From: Serendipita indica DSM 11827
Lineage: Eukaryota; Basidiomycota; Agaricomycetes; Sebacinales; Serendipitaceae
DNA length: 64,000 bases
Assembly: GCA_910890315.1 (NCBI GenBank)
Contig: CAJVGD010000019.1
Location: forward strand, 186,001 to 250,000
Reading direction: 5' to 3'
A program made the translations under genes and the position numbers. The notes under the pieces are model-generated. The model was not told the DNA's origin, made no database searches, and worked only from the letters and a program-made list of their open reading frames with translations. This document shows, piece after piece, positions 57,233 to 64,000 of the stretch (position 1 is the stretch's first letter; each line of letters opens with the position of its first letter).

Positions 57233-59472
57233 CTACACTGCTTGATTTTGCAGCTTTTGTACGACAAACCCCTCAAGCCCGTTACACGTCCATAGTTCTT
57301 GAACACTCTGCCCGACCGGACGAACGGTGTAGAATCGCTGCTCCCCTTCCTCTGTCGTGACTCGTATCGACCCATTGGCCATTTCGACCTCAATATTCCA
57401 TCCTGGATTGATGGTGAGCTCGCCTTGGAGGCCGCCTTGACCGCGCTTGTGTTCTGGCGTATATTTTTGCGTGAGATCCTGGACGAGTTCGGGACACTCC
57501 ATGCAGATGAGTGCATTGTTGATGGCGTTTCTCTTGAAGATGTCTCCAAATGATCCAGCGATGACGAGCGGCACTCCTGCAGATTTCAGAGCAGTAGCAG
57601 CCTGCTCACGGGACGATCCGGTACCAAAATTGTATCCAGATACCAATATCGCGCCTCTCTTGACTGTATCACTTGCGGGTGATAGTCCTTGGGATCGGAC
57701 GAGCCCGGCGACGGTGGAGGCGAATGATGGATCATAGTTTTCCATGACCACTTTAGCCTGCTGCTCGAGCGTCATGTCATCCTGGTATGTGTACTTCCCA
57801 GGATAGATGCCATCCGTGTTTAAGTTATCTTGGGGCGCAAAGAGGAGCGGTCCACCGAATGTCGTGGGGAACCCAGGATACATTTTCACAGCTTCTGAGC
57901 CACTGGTCGAAGACTTGCTGGAAGCGATGGTGTCGATGGAGTGTAATGGAACCTTGGACGTGAAATGTGTCTCATCCTTGAGGTGATCGGGTCCACAGAT
58001 GTATCCTTTGACGGCACTCGCAGCGACGACAGCGGGGCTGGCAAGGTACGCGAGAGCCTTGGGGCTTCCCATGCGGCCCTTGTAGTTTCGGTTCGTCGCG
58101 CTGATTCCGACTTCACCTTCTTCCAGGAGCCCCGTTCCCAATCCAATGCAAGGTCCGCATCCTGCAGGCAATACTCGTGCTCCAGCACCAACAAGTGTTC
58201 CCCAGTCTCCTGATGCTTCCGCTTCCTGTTGGACGACAGAGCTGGCCGCGGCGACGTAGAATTCGACGCCAGGAGCAATCTTGTGACCGCGCACTACTTC
58301 TGCTGCTGCCGCAATATCTGAAGCACGCGAATTTGTGCAACTGACTAGGTATGCCTTATTGATGGCAATCTTCTGGGCGGTTAACTCTGGGAGAGGGGTG
58401 GATACCTTGACGCTATTGGGACCCGAAACGTGGGGGACCAGTGTGCCGAGGTCGAGTTTGAGATGGGAGGAATACTCGGCGTCTGGGTCAGAATTGATGA
58501 TGGATGAACGTAGCTTGTCTAGCCGCTGACGATTGAGTCGGGGATGATCTGGAGGGGGAGGTGCAGAGCCAATTCGCGAAGACGAGAACGTTCGCAGCTC
58601 TTGCTTCTTCAACATGGCATCATACCACTCAAGGAGTTTGGCATCCACTGGGAATACACCCGCCAACGCTCCCCATTCTGTCGTCATGTTGGCTATAGTT
58701 AGCCGATTGTCGATGTCCAATGCTGATATTCCGTCTCCAGTGAACTCGATAGCCGCGTTGAGGACTTGGTCCTTGTTGAACGTCCCGCATAGGGCAACGA
58801 TCACGTCCTTGCCTGTTACGCCAGGCGAAAGCTTTCCGGAAAGTTCCACCTTGACCATACGTGGGACTTGCCACCAGGTTTGTCCTGTAGCCCATATGGC
58901 GGCTGCATCCGTTCGGACGATCGGTGTCCCGACGCAGCCCACCCCTCCGTACATGTTACTGTGGCTGTCAGACGCGACAGTGAGTGTTTGAGGAAATGCA
59001 TATCCCTCTTCAACAAGGATTTGGTGGCCAATGCCTCTACCGGCCGGATAAAAGTCGACGTCCTGGCTTCGGGCGAAAGCCTCTATGGTCGCGTATTTCT
59101 TCAAATTCTTGTCCGACTTGTTCTGTACGTCGTGGTCGAGTGTAAACACGGTTTGACGAGGGTTAAAGATGCGAGAAGCGCCTATAGCCTTAAATCTGCA
59201 ACGCCAGAATCAGGATTGGCTGCAACGAATGGGTCAGCGAGCACGTACTTGGAGATGACGGGACCAGTGTTATCGTGACTCATGACATGTTCTGGACGAA
59301 TCATGACATAGTCTCCTGCATGAACAGTCTGTCCTGGAGCGAGGCCGAGTGCATACTTCTGTACGACTTTTTCGATGAATGTCTGTGGTCGTCTTGCGTC
59401 TGTTATCGTTGCTAGAGATCTTGTGCAGATAAATCTGAGTTGTATTCCCGTCTGGGGGCGTAGACAGCGCAT
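57233..59472 (-). CDS. lys4: homoaconitase, mitochondrial
   Basis: Two exons (59472-59249 and 59195-57233) give 728 residues. The 53-nt intron is set by [16 protein letters not shown]. It converts homocitrate/homoaconitate to homoisocitrate in the alpha-aminoadipate route to lysine, using a [4Fe-4S] cluster. N-terminus [20 protein letters not shown] looks like a mitochondrial presequence. Cluster Cys sites are in [11 protein letters not shown] and [14 protein letters not shown]. Also seen: [45 protein letters not shown] and the swivel domain [20 protein letters not shown], then [16 protein letters not shown]. Length fits the family. It converges on TMLD (stops 70 bp apart) and diverges from cullin-3 (82 bp between starts). 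Confidence 0.96.
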
Positions 59473-59554
59473 CGGGGGCTTGTCGTGGTCGGCTCACAGA
59501 GCGCGATGTTTGGCCACCCGAGTGTTCAACTCGAACTTGGACCTGACGTCGCTC
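59473..59554. promoter_or_regulatory. 82-bp bidirectional interval between LYS4 and CUL3 starts
   Basis: Only 82 bases separate the two start codons, so the genes must share a very compact promoter or have their 5' leaders overlap. No TATA box is visible. Confidence 0.55.
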
Positions 59555-62529
59555 ATGGCTTCAACGCGTGCGTGAATCCAATTATATGGCCATCACAGGA
59601 AACTCAAGTCTGAGTTGATTTAGAGACGATCAAGAAGCCAAAGGGCAAGATTGTAAGCAACTTTGCTGTGAACCAAGGGCGCCTAATGACATAGAGGTGT
59701 TGATATATCTAGGTTCCACCGAGGAGGGTAAATACCTATCATTGCATTTTGCTGAACTAGCTTGCTAATACCCTACCGTTTGCCACACAGCTCGCTCCAG
59801 ACAACGCAACGCAGGACAACTGGGGTCGTTTATCCGCTGCAATCAAGGAGATCCAGAACGAGAGAGCGTATAAGCTCTCGTTTGAAGAAAACTATCGATA
59901 TGCATACAACCTCGTACTCTACCGGCAGGGTGACTTTCTGTACAAGAATGTGAAGCTCATGATATCTGAGCATCTGGCTGCCATGACAGAGGAGTATATT
60001 ATTCCAGCGTTCGCAACCGGCAATCGCGATGACCCCGTGACGCGTGGTCAGGAAGGCGAGGTGCTCATGAAGGGCGTACGAAAGGTTTGGGACAAGCATA
60101 ACGACAGTATGAAGCGACTTTCGGACATTCTAAAATACATGGCGAGTCAGATAATGACATTTCGAAATCTCCATGCTCATCTCAATTGACAGGACAGAGT
60201 ACATACCGTCAACGCAGAGGTCCCAACTATCACCGTCGCTGGATTGGCAATCTTCAGAGACGAGGTCTTGCACCGATCATCTGCACCCGTACAGGACCAA
60301 ATCGTCACCGCAGTCCTCGGTCAGATCCAAGTCGAAAGAGACGGCTACAGCATCAACCAAACAGCCGTAAAAGAATGTGTCGAAATCTATCTCGAATTGG
60401 CCGACAATTCAGGCAAGAAGATTTACCATACGGATATTGAGCCGGTGTTTCTAGCAGAGACACGAAAGTTCTACGTCCAGGAGGCGCAAAGGCTGCTTGA
60501 CAGCTGTGATGCTGCAGAATATTTGCGTCGAGTGAGTCCTTCCTGCTGCCTTGACAATCAGTTGACCATACTATGTTTTGCAGGTCGAACAACGCCTAGA
60601 CAGCGAAGAAGCTAGGGCGTACCATTACCTTTCTTCCTCGACCTCAGGTGCAGTACGGACGATTGTAGAAGGAAATCTCCTTGGTCCTCTACTAGAGACT
60701 ATCATTACCATGGAGTCGGGTCTGAACGCCATGATTGACGGGAACAGAATGGAGGATCTCAACCGGATGTACAAGCTATTCTTCAATGTTTCATCTGCCA
60801 CGGGTGGACCGCAGGCGTTACGGAAGGCGCTCAGAGAGTCTATACTTTCCAGGGGAAAGGCCATCAACGAAGCCAATGACCCCACCAACGTTACGGCTGC
60901 AGTTGCTGGTTCAGATGACGAAAAAGAGGCCAAAGGGAAACAAAAGGCGGGCGGAGCTACCCAAGTCCTCAACGTCGCACTCAAATGGGTCCAAGACACG
61001 TTGGATCTCAAGGACAAGTTTGACCTCATCCTGAAACAAGCCTTTGAGGGGGATAGGGTATGTGAGGCGACAATCACAGAGGTGAGAAACTAGAGACGTG
61101 AGTTGCATCGACTCATTCAGTGAAAGGCGTTTGGCTCGTTTGTCAACCAAAACCCACGGGCTCCCGAATTCATATCTCTTTTCATTGATGAGAACCTCAA
61201 AAAGGGTCTCAAAGGGGCACGTTTTGTGGTTCCATTTCTGGACTATGCTAACTTGATTTAGAAAACCGACGACGAGGTTGACGCCGTCCTTGACAAGACT
61301 ATCACCGTCTTCCGTTTCATCACCGAGAAAGACGCCTTTGAAAGATACTACAAGGCACATTTGGCAAAACGGCTATTGCTCAACCGTTCGGTGTCAGACG
61401 ACGCGGAGCGCGGGATGCTAGCAAAACTAAAGGTAGAATGCGGTTATCAGTTTACCAAGAAGATGGAAGGCATGTTCAACGATATGAAACTTTCCTCGGA
61501 CATTACCTCTGCATACAAGGACTATCTTTCTGGGACAACGGTCAGTTTCAATTGGCGTAGACTAGTTCGTCTTACACAGCTATAGGCCCCTTCTGTTGAG
61601 ATCAATGTGATTGTCATGACATCCACCTTTTGGCCTACAACAAACTCTGGGGCAACATGTACATTCCCGCCGGTCCTACTCCAAGCATGTGGATCGTTTG
61701 AGCGATTCTATAATTCTCGCCATTCCGGTCGGCGGCTGACTTGGCAGCCAGCGCTTGGCAACGCCGACGTGAGGGTCGCTTTCAATGCAAGAAAGCATGA
61801 CCTCAATGTGGCGACGTTTGCGTTGGTCATCCTTCTTCTGTTTGAAGAGCTTGATGACGACGACTTTTTGACCTATGAGGCGAGTTCTTCACAATAACTG
61901 TGTAGGTCGGCTAACGTCGCCCTAGGACATTAAGAATTCCTCTGGAATCCCTGATACCGACCTCCAGAGGCACCTTCAGTCGCTTGCTTGCGCCAAGTAC
62001 AAGATATTGAAAAAGCATCCACCCTCGAGGGAGGTCTCGACCTCGGACTCGTTTTCCTTCAACAGCGGCTTCACGTCACCACTACTGAGGATCAAAATCG
62101 CGACCCTGGCATCCAAAGTTGAGTCGAACGAGGAACGAAAGGAGACGCAGGATCGCATCGAAGAAGAGCGGAAGCAACAGGCAGACGTGAGCAACTGACC
62201 TGCTTGGTTTGAATCCGACTCATGCAGTGACAGGCATGTATCGTGCGAGTAATGAAGGACCGCAAGGTACTGGGACACAACGAACTTGTCAACGAGGTCA
62301 CAAGGCAGCTGGCCCGACGGTTCAATCCCAACCCTGCAATGATCAAGCGACGAATAGAGGCACTGATAGAGGTCTGTGCTCGGTTCAGCCACGAGGAACG
62401 GTGCACTTACGGCGTTTTCACAGCGAGAGTACCTGGAGCGGCGAGAGGACCGAAAGTCTTACAATTACTTGGTGCGCCTTTTTCTCCCATGAGCCAGGGC
62501 GTGTTTCTGAATCCGATCAACAGGCTTAA
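59555..62529 (+). CDS. cul3: cullin-3, scaffold of BTB-type ubiquitin ligases
   Basis: The N-terminus is split over tiny exons: 59555-59567 (13 nt), 59624-59652 (29 nt) and 59713-59727 (15 nt), giving [19 protein letters not shown]. Exon 4 starts at 59791 ([20 protein letters not shown]). Cullin repeats follow, with YMDRVHTV across an intron whose donor is GC (ATG|GCGAGT, 60142), then [27 protein letters not shown] and [20 protein letters not shown]. The cullin homology domain has [33 protein letters not shown] and [12 protein letters not shown]. The neddylation region is [20 protein letters not shown]. The C-terminus [15 protein letters not shown] is completed by a last exon of just GCT TAA (62524-62529). 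It binds BTB adaptors and the RING protein Rbx1. No break seen. Confidence 0.94.
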
Positions 62530-63513
62530 GCGTACTGTATTTACAACTTATTGATCTAATGCGTCGGGGGACCTTGGGAAAGCTCAGCCTTCAGGAGAGG
62601 CGCCGCGGAAGAGTGACCGACTGGAGAAACTATCAATGCTGAAATGAGCCGCTCCAATCGCTAAGCATGGGTGTTTCTCCGGGTGGAAACATGAGCGCTG
62701 CGTCCCGCGGCGGGCCGTGTTATTGAGGAATGTCAACAACTTTCGGGAGAATCGACTACTCGGCGTGGAGAAATTGAGCTCTCCTGTTCGTCGCTGGGTT
62801 CGGGTGATAGCTCGGAGGGTGTCTGTCTGTGCTGTATGCCGGTCGTTGCCAGACGGAGATGGAACAGTGGGGCCGGAGGTCGCGTAAAAATGCTTGCAAT
62901 TTGCTGTCGCTTGACGTGCCGCTGTCGTATTGTCGAGGCATTGGACCAGGGCTTCGGACTGATGGCACCTTGTGGACGGGGGGCAGTGGCGGCCTTGAAT
63001 GAATTCCATGTGAAGTTGATGAGTGTTACAACAACAAGCCAGCAACTATTGGACCTTTTGCATCTTGAACCTCTCCATTGCCGCCCGCTGCTGGGGCTTG
63101 TCCGCTCCCGTTGACCCGCCCAGCCTACTTGGGATTCATAGCAGCGTCTGCGAGTTAGCTTGCTCAGCTTGTTCAGCAGATTTCTCTCGCCAGCCTATCC
63201 CTCAAGGGCCCCAGGAGACGTCGGAGCCTGATATTTCAGTTCAGATAGTCTTTGCTGATTATCTTGTTCTATTCGTCCCGCCCACTTTGACGCCCTTTTC
63301 GCGTCGTCCACTCCATTTCTCGACCCCCCGCGCAGCGGAAACCAGTCGCCCACCAGGCACCCACACACTCTTTTTGGTCCTACTCGATTTGGGATCCGTT
63401 TTATTCCTCTCATATAACTCTTTGGTGTCGCTATTTCGGTTTCTGCCACTTTGGAGGACCAAAAAGGAGACTGCGCATCATTTATCACCTCGTGCGAAGC
63501 GCCGTAGCCCCGA
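62530..63513. other. 1 kb intergenic, no supported gene
   Basis: 3' flank of cullin-3 and the promoter side of the next gene. C/T-rich near 63280-63370. Open frames here have no family signal. An ATG at 63514 followed by a GTACGT donor at 63529 could be the first exon of the gene at the right edge. Confidence 0.4.
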
Positions 63514-63830
63514 ATGAACACCCATCTGGTACGTCACATTTCCTTGTAATTATTTTTACACTCTGCAGCACTTTGTTCTGTCCCATTTCTTTTCAGGGAC
63601 ACACTAAGTGTTCGCATACGGGTCATGCCCGATAATTCGCAGGCTGCGGGGTGCTGCTCCCATTGTTATTCCGTGTTGCATCCTTGAGCTATTCTTAACA
63701 TTTCACACGTATCTGAGAATGCCAATACTGATCCATATTTGCAGCCACGTGCCGTTAGGCGAAACTCTGGTCCAGGCAATGTACGGACTATCTTTCTTCT
63801 GTTTATCCTTGAAACTGATACATGTTCCAG

Positions 63831-64000
63831 GGGCTTGAGCACCGTGGGTTTGACGACTGGTGGGACGCATGGGCTAGCATGTTGAGTGCGCAGTTCAACC
63901 AGGTAAACCATAGTAATAACGGCAACAATGGAAATAATGGCAACAACGGCAACAACGGAAACAACGGAAACAACGGAAACAATGGAAACAATGGAAACAA
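63831..64000 (+). CDS. 5' part of a gene encoding an Asn-Asn-Gly repeat protein (partial)
   Basis: After an acceptor (GTTCCAG, 63824-63830) a frame reads GLEHRGFDDWWDAWASMLSA, QFNQVNHS, then Asn-Asn-Gly triplets to the window end. Earlier exons are not settled; ATG 63514 (MNTHL) and a piece at 63597 are candidates but their phases do not connect cleanly. The acidic/aromatic block before the repeat may be a short domain. Asn-rich repeats are often disordered and can self-assemble; function unknown. The gene continues beyond the window. Confidence 0.5.
63914..64000 (+). repeat. 9-bp tandem repeat (AAC AAY GGM) coding Asn-Asn-Gly
   Basis: About nine units of the 9-mer up to the window end, with synonymous third-base changes (AAC/AAT, GGA/GGC). 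This shows that the protein repeat, not just the DNA, has been kept. The array runs off the edge. Confidence 0.9.

Noticed and set aside
57886-58278. 130-codon minus-strand frame inside LYS4
   Set aside because: Shadow frame of the LYS4 exon; it contains no motif.

Overview
The window looks like nuclear DNA of a basidiomycete fungus, most likely an Agaricomycete close to Rhizoctonia/Thanatephorus (inference). Reasons: most genes are cut by many introns of about 43-60 nt with GT/GC...AG ends and several 15-16 nt micro-exons; the alpha-aminoadipate lysine gene LYS4 is present; and there is a NACHT-WD40 receptor and F-box families typical of this group. Genes lie close together on both strands.

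Left part (1-24 kb). A truncated coiled-coil gene is followed by a DUF2828 gene. Then comes an unusual block: four paralogous LaeA-type SAM methyltransferases (two on the minus strand at 3.9-8.2 kb, two on the plus strand at 14.6-16.4 and 22.3-24.1 kb). They alternate with four F-box genes, one of them decayed, and surround the conserved pair Ku70 (DNA end joining) and dynactin p27/DCTN6. All four methyltransferases share a 15-nt micro-exon and an unusual C-terminal tail.

Middle (24-50 kb). A GH81 beta-1,3-glucanase, trehalose-6-phosphate synthase, a NACHT receptor with 14 near-identical WD40 repeats, ketol-acid reductoisomerase (ILV5), small proteins made of little more than one dsRNA-binding motif, a conserved fungal protein of unknown function, a Pho85-type cyclin and a RasGAP.

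Right part (50-64 kb). About 5 kb with no gene I can support is followed by a compact housekeeping group. Trimethyllysine dioxygenase (carnitine synthesis) converges on homoaconitase LYS4, which diverges from cullin-3 across only 82 bp. The window ends inside a gene encoding a long Asn-Asn-Gly repeat.

Two cautions. Several otherwise well-conserved genes (TPS1, DCTN6, one F-box gene, the NACHT receptor) have single-step changes of reading frame, mostly at or near homopolymers; assembly error is at least as likely as decay. No LTR element, LINE, CRISPR array, rRNA or tRNA was recognised by eye.
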